A stretch of 33,260 nucleotides of DNA. It comes from a bacterium (GTDB lineage Bacteria > Chloroflexota > Dormibacteria > Aeolococcales > Bog-877). Shown here one piece after another: positions 23,269-31,212 of this stretch. The notes under the pieces were generated by a model. It saw only the letters and a program-made list of their open reading frames with translations. It had not been told where the DNA came from and did no database searches. The DNA is taken from positions 1 through 33,260 of the forward strand of contig JAJYXT010000031.1 in assembly GCA_021801645.1 (NCBI GenBank). Direction: 5' to 3'. The translations under genes were made by a program, and so were the position numbers. The first letter of the stretch is position 1, and each line of letters starts with the position of its first letter.

Positions 23269-24165
23269 ATGCCCGGAACGCCCCAGTTCGGCATCAACCC
23301 TCTGGGGGTTCTGGCCGGCCTCCTCGATGGGATCCTCTCCGAATTCGTGAGCAGCGCCCGGGGAGCGCTGGACGCGGCGCTCAGGACCTACCTCTTCGGC
23401 ACCTACGACGCCGCCGGCGGGAGGACCCAGTCGCCCTTCACCGGGACGCCGGGCCTGGCCACGCTCAACCACCTGTTGGCGGCGGCCGGCGGGGCGCTGC
23501 TGCTGGGGATCCTGCTGTACAGCTCGCTGCGCACCGTGGCGGACCTGGGAGCGGCCCGCCACCAGCTTCAGCAGGTGCTCCCCCGCTGCCTCGTGGCGGT
23601 GGCGCTGGCCACGGTGAGCCTGCCCCTCCTGCAGCAGTTGATCGATCTGAACAACGCCCTCTGTGCGGTGGTGGTAGGCGGCGCCCAACCTTCTCTGAGC
23701 GCCCTCCCCTGGAGCTCTCCGCTCAGCCAGCAGGGGGTGCAGTCGGCGGGGGAGAACCTCTTCCTCCTGCTCTTCGCGGCGGCCCTCGTGGTGGCGGTCG
23801 TGATCCTGGCGCTCAGCTACGTGGTCCGCTACACCCTGCTGGCCGTCCTGTGCGCCGCCGCCCCCCTGGCCGCCTACTGCACGGTGCTGCCGGAGACCCG
23901 GGGCTTCGCACGGCAGTGGGGCAGGCTCCTGGTGGTGTCGCTGTTCATGCAGTTCGGTCAGCTCCTGGTCCTGCGGGTGGCGGTGCAGCTGGCCTTCACC
24001 CGGGGGGGCGGGCTGGCCGGGATGCTGTATGCCCTCGCCAGCCTCTACCTCATGCTCCGGGTCCCGGGGGCGCTCAATGTGGCCACCCACTACCAGTCCA
24101 GCGCCGAGGCCGCGGCCCGCAGGTGGAGCCGTGCCGTGAGGCGCCTCTCCGTGGGAGAGATCTGA
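23269..24165 (+). CDS. TrbL/VirB6-like membrane protein (second module)
   Basis: A 298-aa polytopic protein with hydrophobic segments near 65-87, 106-123, 161-203 (two helices), 221-245 and 251-269. The block with SYVVRYTLLAVLCAAAPLAA, then the short soluble stretch LPETRGFARQWGR and SLFMQFGQLL, is characteristic of TrbL/VirB6-type proteins in Gram-positive and terrabacterial systems. Unlike the TrbL-like protein at 3934 it has no large Cys-rich loop. ATG 23269 is preferred over GTG 23266; GGGGA lies about 5 nt upstream. It ends convergently with the zinc-ribbon gene, 7 bases apart. Confidence 0.8.
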   Translation: MPGTPQFGINPLGVLAGLLDGILSEFVSSARGALDAALRTYLFGTYDAAGGRTQSPFTGTPGLATLNHLLAAAGGALLLGILLYSSLRTVADLGAARHQLQQVLPRCLVAVALATVSLPLLQQLIDLNNALCAVVVGGAQPSLSALPWSSPLSQQGVQSAGENLFLLLFAAALVVAVVILALSYVVRYTLLAVLCAAAPLAAYCTVLPETRGFARQWGRLLVVSLFMQFGQLLVLRVAVQLAFTRGGGLAGMLYALASLYLMLRVPGALNVATHYQSSAEAAARRWSRAVRRLSVGEI

Positions 24166-24185
24166 GCCAGCGTCAGAGGCTGACG
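24145..24185. terminator. Tandem hairpins at a convergent gene end (possible bidirectional terminator)
   Basis: Two perfect 6-bp stem, 3-nt loop inverted repeats lie close together: CTCTCC-GTG-GGAGAG (24145-24159) and CGTCAG-AGG-CTGACG (24171-24185). They straddle the ends of the TrbL-like gene and the minus-strand zinc-ribbon gene. There is no U-tract, so termination is a guess from position. Confidence 0.35.
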
Positions 24186-24775
24186 TGGACCTCGCGCAGC
24201 CGAAACCCGAGGGCGCGCTCCAGCCGCGAGAACACCGGGTGCGTCCGGAGGCTGGGCCGGTGGTCCAGGTCGCCGAAGGTGATCTCCATCCAGGCGCGGG
24301 GCAGCTCCGGGGTGAACCTGAGCGCCAGCAGGGAGACGGCGATGCCACAGGTGGGGCAGCTGGCGGTGTGGGGATCGGGGTGGGGGAAGCGGAGCGAGAA
24401 GAGGTCCAGTTCGCTCCCGCAGCTGGGGCATGGCGCCCGGTAGGAGCGCAGGGGCACGGAGTCGAAGCCCTCGGGCCCGGGATCGGGGTAGAAGCGGAGC
24501 ACCCCCGATTCCACCCGAACCTCCCCGCGGGCCGGTGTGCCGGCCATGGGAAGGCCGCGCGGCCGGGCCCCCAGAGCGCTCGCGAACTCCGCCCCCGGCA
24601 GGAGCGAATCCTCCGGCCCAGGAACCGCGAGCCTCTCCTCCACCAGGACCTGCCGGGCCAGGGTGTCCCAGTCCGGCATCGGCCGCTGGTCCGGGTCCTG
24701 GGGAAGCAGATGCAGCCAGCTGCGGTGGGGGTGGGGCCCCAGCCCGCCATCGGGGCGGGGGGCGGAGGGAAGCAC
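24173..24775 (-). CDS. Hypothetical zinc-ribbon protein
   Basis: A 200-aa soluble protein. Two CxxC pairs, CPSCG (Cys 116/119) and CPTCG (Cys 140/143), form a zinc ribbon. They are flanked by β-strand-like segments (VRVESGVLRFYPD, VSLLALRFTPELPRAWMEITFG) and a C-terminal helix (VFSRLERALGFRLREV). The frame continues to GTG 24805, but GTG 24775 is preceded at exactly 6 nt by TACCAT, matching the leaderless pattern of this window. No family is recognised. The zinc ribbon could be structural or bind nucleic acid. Confidence 0.7.
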   Translation of the reverse strand: MLPSAPRPDGGLGPHPHRSWLHLLPQDPDQRPMPDWDTLARQVLVEERLAVPGPEDSLLPGAEFASALGARPRGLPMAGTPARGEVRVESGVLRFYPDPGPEGFDSVPLRSYRAPCPSCGSELDLFSLRFPHPDPHTASCPTCGIAVSLLALRFTPELPRAWMEITFGDLDHRPSLRTHPVFSRLERALGFRLREVHVSL

Positions 24776-24781
24776 CTCCAG

Positions 24782-24787
24782 ATGGTA
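24782..24787 (-). promoter_or_regulatory. -10-like box (TACCAT) for the zinc-ribbon gene, probably leaderless
   Basis: On the minus strand TACCAT is followed by 6 nt and GTG at 24775. It lies in the short divergent space before the plus-strand gene at 24821. Confidence 0.45.
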
Positions 24788-24820
24788 GCCCGGACACCCA
24801 CCCACTCCTTAGCGGACTCA

Positions 24821-25144
24821 ATGGGCGTGGCTCTGCGAAGACTCAAGTCCGGGCTGGCGTTGGTGGGAGCCTGTGCAGCGCTGGCGGTGGTGCTCCCGCC
24901 GCTGGCCGGCCTGCTCAACCTGGTGGCCGGGGTGACCCTACTCCTTCTGGCCGGCTACGGAGCCTACCGGGTATGGGCCTTCCTGGAGGCAGTGGTGGAG
25001 GCGTCCCGGCGCCCGGTCACGGTGCGGCGCAACCTCAAGGAGCCCGGCGACCCGCCACCTCCCGCTCGCCGGCGCGAGCCCAGAGAGCGCGAGCTCAGGG
25101 TTCGGCGGGTCGAGCGGGCTCCCCAGTTGGGGCGGGGTCGATGA
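24821..25144 (+). CDS. Small membrane protein of unknown function
   Basis: A 107-aa protein with one or two hydrophobic segments (about 8-52: LALVGACAALAVVLPPLAGLL... then VTLLLLAGYGAYRVWAF) and a basic, Arg/Pro-rich C-terminal tail. The start ATG at 24821 is divergent from the zinc-ribbon gene. The last 50 bases overlap the 3' end of the convergent RDD gene. No family is recognised. Arginine-rich tails can arise as antisense of Pro/Ala-rich coding regions, so the true C terminus deserves some caution. Confidence 0.55.
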   Translation: MGVALRRLKSGLALVGACAALAVVLPPLAGLLNLVAGVTLLLLAGYGAYRVWAFLEAVVEASRRPVTVRRNLKEPGDPPPPARRREPRERELRVRRVERAPQLGRGR

Positions 25145-25904
25145 GCCGCTGCCGGATCTGGAGGTAGAGCCTCTCCAGGAGGTCGAGGGGGTCCCGGTCC
25201 AGTGGCCCCGGCCAGACCACCCCGGGCCGCCGCTCCAGCAGCCGGGCCAGCTCCAGGGATACCGCCTGGCGGCGCTGCGGCGAGAGCTCCGGGCGGGCCA
25301 GCAGATCCTCGATCAGGCTGAGCTCCCGCCGTCCGCAGGCCTCCGCCCCGGGGATCGGCGGCCCGGGATCCGCGCGGCGCAGACGGGGGCTGGGGCCGGC
25401 GTGGACGCCGCGCTCCAGACGGCGCAGGCCTCGGTCGTGGACCACGAGGGTCCCAGCCGCCAGGTCGCCGAGCCGCCGGGGGCGGGAGCCGGCGAACATC
25501 GCCACCACCCCGATCCCGTACAGGAAGGGGAGGAAGTCCAGGATCCGGACCAGGTTGCGCACCAGCGAGTCGGCGGGGCTGAGGGGGACCCCTGAGCGGT
25601 CCACCACGCGGAGGCCGAAGATCGCCTTGCCCAGCGAGCGGCCCTGGGTCGCCACCTCCCAGAGAACGTAGTAGGCCACCGGGACGACCGAGGCCACGAC
25701 CACCAGGATGATCAGGGCACCGCCGGCCGGCGCGGCGCTGAGGGTGAAGCCGGACGCCGCGACCGCGCCGGCCAGGAAGGCGAGGATGATCAGCAGGATG
25801 ACCACGGTGTCCACCACCGCCGCCAGCCCGCGCGAGCCGATCCCGGCCACCGGCTGGGAGACGGTGATGCTCTCCGGGGTGCGGTACTCGAACCCTTGCA
25901 GCAC
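25095..25904 (-). CDS. RDD-family membrane protein
   Basis: A 269-aa protein. The RDD domain (about 18-160) starts with GSRGLAAVVDTVVI (Arg 25, Asp 32), has transmembrane helices near 30-50, 62-82 and 124-140, and carries the conserved block QGRSLGKAIFGLRVVD (87-102) and RRLGDLAAGTLVV (143-155). A C-terminal soluble extension (about 160-269) with EDLLARPELSPQRRQAVSLE is helical. RDD proteins are membrane proteins, often next to SpoIIM and DUF58/MoxR genes, as here. Start GTG 25904; a TACCAT sequence lies 11 nt upstream. It is divergent from the SpoIIM-family gene. Confidence 0.88.
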   Translation of the reverse strand: MLQGFEYRTPESITVSQPVAGIGSRGLAAVVDTVVILLIILAFLAGAVAASGFTLSAAPAGGALIILVVVASVVPVAYYVLWEVATQGRSLGKAIFGLRVVDRSGVPLSPADSLVRNLVRILDFLPFLYGIGVVAMFAGSRPRRLGDLAAGTLVVHDRGLRRLERGVHAGPSPRLRRADPGPPIPGAEACGRRELSLIEDLLARPELSPQRRQAVSLELARLLERRPGVVWPGPLDRDPLDLLERLYLQIRQRLIDPAPTGEPARPAEP

Positions 25905-25946
25905 AGCTGGCGGGCATGGTATCGCCAGGCGGGAGCGATCGGGCCG

Positions 25947-26933
25947 GTGATCAGCCAGGAGGAGTTCCGCCGCCGGGAGGCCCCGGGCTGGGAAGAGCTG
26001 ATCGGGCTCGCTCGGAAGCTGGGGTCAAGGCGCCTTGGGGGACGGTCGGCGGCGGAGGTGGACCGGCTCTCATCCTTGGTGCAGCGGCTCAGCTCTGACC
26101 TGGCGCTGGCCCGGCGCGACTACCCCGGCTCCGAGCTGGTGTCCGAGCTGGAACGGCTGCTGGCCACCGCCCAGCCGGTGCTCTACCGCCAGCCCCGGGG
26201 CGGCCTCCGGCAGCTGCCGGTCTTCTTCGCCGTGGGGCTGCCCCGGCGGTTCCGGGAGCTCGGCGGGTATGTGGCGGTGGCGGGAGGATGCCTGGTGGCG
26301 GGCGTTGTGGCGGGATGGGCCGCGGTGGGGCTGCGGCCCGACCTCACCGGCCTGCTCCCCGCCGGCTACCAGGCCAGCCTGGCCGCCCACCATCTGGGCA
26401 ACCCCGCGGCAGTGGGTGGGCAGCTGGGCTCGCAGCTCTCGGCGTTCATCATCCAGAACAACATCCGGGTGGCGGCGCTGGCCTGTGTCCTGGGGTTGCT
26501 CCTGGGGGTGCCCACCGTGGCCCTCTTGCTGGCCAACGGCTTCCAGCTCGGGGTGCTGGCCGGCGCCAGCCACTCCGCCGGGCTCGACCTCCAGTTCTGG
26601 TCCCTCATCGTCCCCCACGGAGTCATCGAACTCACCGTCATCTGCACCGCCGCCGGCGCCGGCCTCCGCCTGGGAGACGCGGTGCTCCGCCCGGGGCTGC
26701 GCAGCCGGGAGGAGGCGCTGGCGCGAGCGGCCCGGCCGGCGGTGGAGCTGGCGCTGGGAGCGGCCTGCCTCCTCTTGATCGCCGGCCTGATAGAGGGCTT
26801 CGTCACGCCCTCGACGCTTCCTGACCTCGCCAAGCTGGCGGTGGGGGCCGGGACCGGGCTGGCTCTCTACGCCTGGCTCCTGCTGGCCGGGCGCCGCCGA
26901 GCCACCGGTGGGGCGATCTCGGGCAACTGCTAG
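25947..26933 (+). CDS. SpoIIM-family (stage II sporulation protein M-like) integral membrane protein
   Basis: A 328-aa protein. A soluble helical N-terminal region (1-105; opens MISQEEFRRREAPGWEELI) is followed by 5-6 hydrophobic helices. Conserved-looking segments include SAFIIQNNIRVAALACVLG, LLLANGFQLGVLAG and FWSLIVPHGVIELTVI; the last, with PHGVxE, is typical of the SpoIIM/DUF95 family. In organisms without sporulation these proteins pair with RDD, MoxR and DUF58 proteins. The GTG at 25947 is chosen over the TTG at 25896, which overlaps the divergent RDD gene. Its TAG stop is the first half of the TAGGCT box of ispH. Confidence 0.88.
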   Translation: MISQEEFRRREAPGWEELIGLARKLGSRRLGGRSAAEVDRLSSLVQRLSSDLALARRDYPGSELVSELERLLATAQPVLYRQPRGGLRQLPVFFAVGLPRRFRELGGYVAVAGGCLVAGVVAGWAAVGLRPDLTGLLPAGYQASLAAHHLGNPAAVGGQLGSQLSAFIIQNNIRVAALACVLGLLLGVPTVALLLANGFQLGVLAGASHSAGLDLQFWSLIVPHGVIELTVICTAAGAGLRLGDAVLRPGLRSREEALARAARPAVELALGAACLLLIAGLIEGFVTPSTLPDLAKLAVGAGTGLALYAWLLLAGRRRATGGAISGNC

Positions 26934-26936
26934 GCT
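26931..26936 (+). promoter_or_regulatory. -10-like box (TAGGCT) overlapping the SpoIIM-family stop codon
   Basis: TAGGCT starts with the upstream TAG stop and is followed by exactly 6 nt and the ispH GTG at 26943, predicting a leaderless ispH transcript. Confidence 0.55.
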
Positions 26937-26942
26937 TGAGCC

Positions 26943-27824
26943 GTGGAGGTGGTCAAGATCAGGCCCCGGGGCTACTGCCACGGTGTGGTGGAGGCGATCC
27001 GGGCCCTGCGCCAGACCGCGGAGGCCCATCCGGGCGAGCCGGTGGCCATGCTGGGTCATCTGGTGCACAACGAGCACGTGACTCGGGAGTTCGCCGACCT
27101 CGGGGTGCGGCTGGTGGACGCCCCCTCTCGGCTGGAGGCGCTGGACCTGGTCGAGAGCGGAACGGTGGTCCTCACCGCCCACGGCGTCTCCCCCGCGGTG
27201 CGCGAGCGGGCGCTGGCCAAGGGCCTCAACGTGGTGGACGCGACCTGCAGCGACGTGATCCGGACCCACGAGCTGGTCCGGGACCTCTGCCTGAAGGGGT
27301 ACACCGTGGTGTACGTCGGCCGCCGGGGGCACCCCGAGCCCGAAGGGGTTCTGGGCGAAGCCCCGGATCAGATCCACCTGGTGGAGAGCGTCGAGGATGT
27401 CGACCAGCTGGAGCCGGCGCCCGGCCCGCTGGCCGTCACCACCCAGACCACCCTCTCGATGTGGGACACCAGCGCCATCATCGACCGTTTGCGGCAGCGA
27501 TTCCCCGAGATCGAGGTTCACAACGAGATCTGCCTCGCCACCCAGGAGCGCCAGCAGGCAGCGGTGGAGCAGGCCGCGTCCTGCGACCTGGTGGTGGTCG
27601 TGGGGAGCGCCCGAAGCAGCAACACCCAGCGGCTGGTGCAGGTGGTGAGGGAGCTGGCTGACCGGCCGGCGTACCTGGTGGACACCGCCGACGACCTGCG
27701 CCCGGAGTGGTTCCGGGGTGTGCGACGGGTAGGGGTCACATCCGGTGCTTCCACCCCATCCCAGATCACCCGGGAGGTGATCACCCGGCTGGAGCAGATG
27801 CAGCCGGTGGCGGTGGCGGGCTAG
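26943..27824 (+). CDS. ispH: 4-hydroxy-3-methylbut-2-enyl diphosphate reductase
   Basis: A 293-aa iron-sulfur enzyme, the last step of the MEP isoprenoid pathway (HMBPP to IPP and DMAPP). The three [4Fe-4S] Cys are present: GYCHGV (Cys 12), DATCSDV (Cys 102) and NEICLATQ (Cys 197). Substrate-pocket residues are in LVHNEHV, LTAHGVS and RGHPEPEGV, and SARSSNT and TSGASTP are also visible. The N terminus MEVVKIRPRGYCHG is as expected for the family, which supports the GTG at 26943. It lies between the SpoIIM-family gene and the convergent DUF58 operon (1-base gap between the two stops). Confidence 0.96.
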   Translation: MEVVKIRPRGYCHGVVEAIRALRQTAEAHPGEPVAMLGHLVHNEHVTREFADLGVRLVDAPSRLEALDLVESGTVVLTAHGVSPAVRERALAKGLNVVDATCSDVIRTHELVRDLCLKGYTVVYVGRRGHPEPEGVLGEAPDQIHLVESVEDVDQLEPAPGPLAVTTQTTLSMWDTSAIIDRLRQRFPEIEVHNEICLATQERQQAAVEQAASCDLVVVVGSARSSNTQRLVQVVRELADRPAYLVDTADDLRPEWFRGVRRVGVTSGASTPSQITREVITRLEQMQPVAVAG

Positions 27825-27825
27825 G

Positions 27826-29124
27826 TCAGATCGCCCCCCTGGCCTTGAGGTCCAAGTAGCGGTCGATCAGCGCCGGACCCAGCCCGTCCGCGCCGCTGTC
27901 CACAGTGGGGACCCGGAGGGCCACCAGCCGGTCCAGCGCCAGCTGCCGCTCCTCCAGCAGCCGGAGGGCGGCCGCCCTCCGGTACACCGCGCGGGCGCCC
28001 TCGGGTAGCTGGGCTCGCTCGCGTTCCAGGACCAGGTCCCGCTGGGTCACCACCAGGGGGAGGTGCCGAGGCCTCAGCCGGCCCACCGCAGCCGCCAGCC
28101 GGGACGCCATGTCCGGGTCCGAAAGGTCGGTGAAGCTGACCACCAGGGCGCGAGGCCCCTGCCGCCGACGCAGCTCCAGGGCGGCGAGGCTCCAGTCGGG
28201 GTCCACCAGCTCGGGGCGGAGCCGGGACAGCCCCTCCTGGAGACGGCGGTAGTGGGCCCGACCGGCTCGAGGCGGGACCACCGGTTGGGGGGCTGAGGCC
28301 ACGGCCAGCGCTCCCACCCGGTCGCCCCTGGAGAGCGCCACCCAGGCCAGCAGGAGGGCCGAGGAGAGGGCCACGTCCAGCTTGCTAAGATCGCCGTCGC
28401 CGGAGGCCATGAGGCGCCCGCAGTCCAGGACCAGCCAGATGGGGCGCGACCTCTCCGGCTCGTACTGGCTGGTCATCGGGCGTCCCAGCCTGGCGGTGGC
28501 GCGCCAGTTCACCCGTCGGGGGTCATCCCCCACCACGTAGTCGCGAATGGCGGCGAACTCGGTCCCCTCACCGTAGCGGTGCCGACCCCGGCTCCCCAGG
28601 CGCTCGGAGCCAGAGCGTCGCGCCCGCCCCTCCCACCTCCCCACCGCGTGCAGCGCCGGCAGGACCAAGACCTCCGTGGAGAGCGGCACAGCGCACTGGC
28701 GGCGCCACAGATTGAGGGGCCCGGCCGCCCTCAGCACCACCCGTCCGAAGCGCATCGCTCCCCTCCGGCGCGGGAGACAGCGGTATCGCGCAAACCCCTC
28801 CCCGCCGCCCGGAACCAGCAGTTCCAGCAGCTGCGGCTGGGCCGCCAGGTCCGGCTCGGTCTCGTCCCGGCACCGGACACTGACGGGGCGGCGACTCTCG
28901 CAGCGGATGCGCAGCTCGACTGGGTTGGGTGCGGCCAGGGACAGGGCGGGCGCCAGCCGCCGGTCGACCGTCCAGCGGCGGGGCGCCACCAACCAGTCCA
29001 GGAGTGCAGCCGCCGCCAGTCCCACCAGCCAGGCTGCCCCCAGGACGGTGAGGGGCCAGAGCGCGGTGCCGGCCAGCAGCAGGCCCACCCCGACCAGCCC
29101 CAGCCAGAAGGCGCGCGACGTCAC
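27826..29124 (-). CDS. DUF58-domain protein
   Basis: A 432-aa protein with two N-terminal hydrophobic helices (about 8-24 and 26-44), a β-rich middle region and the DUF58 core (about 184-224: YGEGTEFAAIRDYVVGDDPR then VNWRATARLGRPMTSQYE). A vWA-like region follows (IWLVLDCGRLM, 229-239), in which the usual DxSxS metal site is degenerate. DUF58 proteins work with MoxR AAA+ ATPases, probably in assembly or maturation of envelope complexes. The GTG at 29124 is 2 nt after the MoxR stop. It is the last gene of the minus-strand operon. Confidence 0.9.
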   Translation of the reverse strand: MTSRAFWLGLVGVGLLLAGTALWPLTVLGAAWLVGLAAAALLDWLVAPRRWTVDRRLAPALSLAAPNPVELRIRCESRRPVSVRCRDETEPDLAAQPQLLELLVPGGGEGFARYRCLPRRRGAMRFGRVVLRAAGPLNLWRRQCAVPLSTEVLVLPALHAVGRWEGRARRSGSERLGSRGRHRYGEGTEFAAIRDYVVGDDPRRVNWRATARLGRPMTSQYEPERSRPIWLVLDCGRLMASGDGDLSKLDVALSSALLLAWVALSRGDRVGALAVASAPQPVVPPRAGRAHYRRLQEGLSRLRPELVDPDWSLAALELRRRQGPRALVVSFTDLSDPDMASRLAAAVGRLRPRHLPLVVTQRDLVLERERAQLPEGARAVYRRAAALRLLEERQLALDRLVALRVPTVDSGADGLGPALIDRYLDLKARGAI

Positions 29125-29126
29125 GC

Positions 29127-30080
29127 TCAGCGGGGGACGGCCACCCGGGCCAGAACCCTCCCCACGGCCGCGGCCTCGTCCAGCCCCTGCATCTCGGCCT
29201 CGGGCCGGAGCTGGAGGCGGTGGCGGAGCACCGGCATGCAGAGCTCCTTGACATCCTCGGGGGTGACGAACTGGCGGCCCGCGGCAGCCGCCCTAGCCTT
29301 GCCCAGCCGGACAAGGGCCACCGTGGCCCGAGAGCTGGCCCCGAAGGCGAGCTCGGGCGCCTCCCGGGAGGCCGCCACGATGGAGCTGATGTAGGACCGG
29401 ACCTCCTCGGAGCAGCTGACCCCAGCAACCTCGCGGCGGAGCTCCATGAGCACCTCCGGCCCGGCCGGGGGCGGAGAGGTGAGGATCTCCTCCAACCGGT
29501 TGGCATCGAAGCCCTGGTCGACCCGGCGGGCCAGCTCCAGCTCCCCCTCGACCCCCAGCGAGGGTACCGCCACCTTCACCATGAAGCGATCGAGTTCAGC
29601 CTCAGGGAGGGGGAAGGTGCCCTCCAGCTCGATGGGGTTCTGGGTGGCCAGAACCATGAAGCGGTCGCCAAGCGGGTGGGACCGGCCGTCCAGGGTCACC
29701 TGGCGCTCCTCCATGGCCTCCAGCAGCGCCGCCTGGGTCTTGGCCGGGCTGCGGTTGATCTCATCCGCGAGGAGCACGTCGGTGAACACCGGTCCCGGTC
29801 GGACCTCGAAACGGGCCAGCCGCTGGTCGTACACCACGCTGCCGACGATGTCGGCGGGCAGCAGGTCGGGGGTGAACTGGACCCGTCCGAAGTTGGCGCC
29901 GCTGAGACGGGCCAGGGTCCGTGCCATCAGGGTCTTGGCAGTGCCCGGAAGCCCCTCTAGGAGCACGTGCCCGCCCACCACCATGGTGAGAAGGCTGATG
30001 CGCAGCGGGTCCATGGAGCCCACCAGGACGGCCGCCGCCGCCCGCTCCACCTCCGCGAAGACCTCCGCCGTTCTGGTCAT
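29127..30080 (-). CDS. MoxR-family AAA+ ATPase
   Basis: A 317-aa ATPase. Walker A is GLPGTAKT (43-50, Lys 49) and Walker B is LLADEINR (Asp 106, Glu 107). The family blocks GRVQFTPDLLPADIVG, RPGPVF, SPAKTQAALLEAMEE, VLATQNPIELEGTFPLPEA and LDRF, plus the C-terminal lid (GASSRATVALVRLGKARA), are all present. MoxR proteins act as chaperones for neighbouring vWA/DUF58 partners. The ATG at 30080 has GGGAG about 5 nt upstream. It begins one base after the DUF4350 stop, so it is tightly coupled within the operon. Confidence 0.95.
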   Translation of the reverse strand: MTRTAEVFAEVERAAAAVLVGSMDPLRISLLTMVVGGHVLLEGLPGTAKTLMARTLARLSGANFGRVQFTPDLLPADIVGSVVYDQRLARFEVRPGPVFTDVLLADEINRSPAKTQAALLEAMEERQVTLDGRSHPLGDRFMVLATQNPIELEGTFPLPEAELDRFMVKVAVPSLGVEGELELARRVDQGFDANRLEEILTSPPPAGPEVLMELRREVAGVSCSEEVRSYISSIVAASREAPELAFGASSRATVALVRLGKARAAAAGRQFVTPEDVKELCMPVLRHRLQLRPEAEMQGLDEAAAVGRVLARVAVPR

Positions 30081-30081
30081 C

Positions 30082-31212
30082 TCAGCTCCCTCTCTCCGGG
30101 CCGAAGCCGGCGAGCTCCCGGGCCGCCCGCGCCGCCCTCTCCGCCAATCCCACCAGTGTGGGACCGTCCGTCCCCTCCCGGGACGCATCCTCCAGACCCT
30201 TGAGCAGCTCCCGAGCAGGATCGCGGCCGTCCGGCCCCGCGTCTGCGAGGGGGCTGGGGCCGGCGGCGATCGCGGCCGCCAGCTCCGAGCGGTAGCGCTC
30301 GGCGATCGCCCGGCGGTCCCCGGTTCGGGAGTACAGGTTGGCCACCGCCTCCAGGTGGTCCTCGGTCCCGCGCCGGGCCAGGAGCTGGGCCGTGGGCAGC
30401 GGACGGCCCAGCCGCCGCCCGGCGGAGGCCAGGAACAGGAGGCAGAGCGCGGCCAGCACCACGCCGGACGCGCCCAGGGTGGTGCCCCAGAGCAGAGCCG
30501 CGGTGCCGTCCCCGAGCTGGTAGCCGTGGTGGATCTCGTCGAAGAGAACGGTCCTGCCACCCGCCAGACCCAGGGCTCTGGCGGCAAAGAGGCCGTCCTG
30601 CGCCCGCCTCAGGCCGAGGTTGGAGAGCGGGTAGCCCGAGCCCAGCACCACCGCCTCCCCCCTTCCCAGGGGGAGCACCTCGGCCGCGGGATGTGCCCCC
30701 CCGCCGAGGAGGGGCAGCGCGGCGGAGGTGGAGGCGGCATACCCCGGCCCGGCGCCCATCTCCACCAGCAGCGGGCCGGTTCCTCCGAGAGGAAGGCGCT
30801 CTCTCAGAGCCCGCGCGGGGAGACGGCCCGTCGCCGCCAGCCCCAGCCGGGAGAGCAGGGGCCCAACGACCGCGGTCGCGCCGCCGGCCAGGACCAACCG
30901 CCCACCGGACCGGACGAAGGTCACGATGGCGCGCGCGGCCGAGCGGGAGAAGGTCACCGTGGGCTGGTACTCGACCAGGGTCGTTCCCGCCCGCAGGGCA
31001 GCGGGGAGATCGGATCCGGTGACCCGCTCCGGCCGGGCGCCCAGGCTCATGGAGAGGTGGTACACCGCCCAGCTCCCCCCTGTCCCGGTGGACCAGCTGC
31101 TGGGGTTGGCGTTGTCGGGGGCGGGCGACGGTGCCAGGGCGATGGCGGCGACGCCCCCCAGCACCACCAAGGCCAGGACCACCAGGTAGGGGCGAAGCGG
31201 GATGCGGCTCAC
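30082..31212 (-). CDS. DUF4350-domain membrane protein
   Basis: A 376-aa protein: an N-terminal transmembrane helix (about 9-28), a large extracytoplasmic GATase-like/DUF4350 region (about 35-235) and a second helix (about 246-265), then a cytoplasmic helical tail. The characteristic FDEIHHGY motif is at 224-231. GGRLVLAGG and GEAVVLGSG also match the family. DUF4350 proteins are regularly encoded between DUF4129 and MoxR, as here. Start GTG 31212 overlaps the preceding stop as GTGA. Biochemical role is not known. Confidence 0.88.
   Translation of the reverse strand: MSRIPLRPYLVVLALVVLGGVAAIALAPSPAPDNANPSSWSTGTGGSWAVYHLSMSLGARPERVTGSDLPAALRAGTTLVEYQPTVTFSRSAARAIVTFVRSGGRLVLAGGATAVVGPLLSRLGLAATGRLPARALRERLPLGGTGPLLVEMGAGPGYAASTSAALPLLGGGAHPAAEVLPLGRGEAVVLGSGYPLSNLGLRRAQDGLFAARALGLAGGRTVLFDEIHHGYQLGDGTAALLWGTTLGASGVVLAALCLLFLASAGRRLGRPLPTAQLLARRGTEDHLEAVANLYSRTGDRRAIAERYRSELAAAIAAGPSPLADAGPDGRDPARELLKGLEDASREGTDGPTLVGLAERAARAARELAGFGPERGS

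Noticed and set aside
22981-24918. 645-codon minus-strand frame covering the pilin/TrbL region
   Set aside because: It runs antisense through two membrane proteins and out of frame through the zinc-ribbon gene; no domain is visible.
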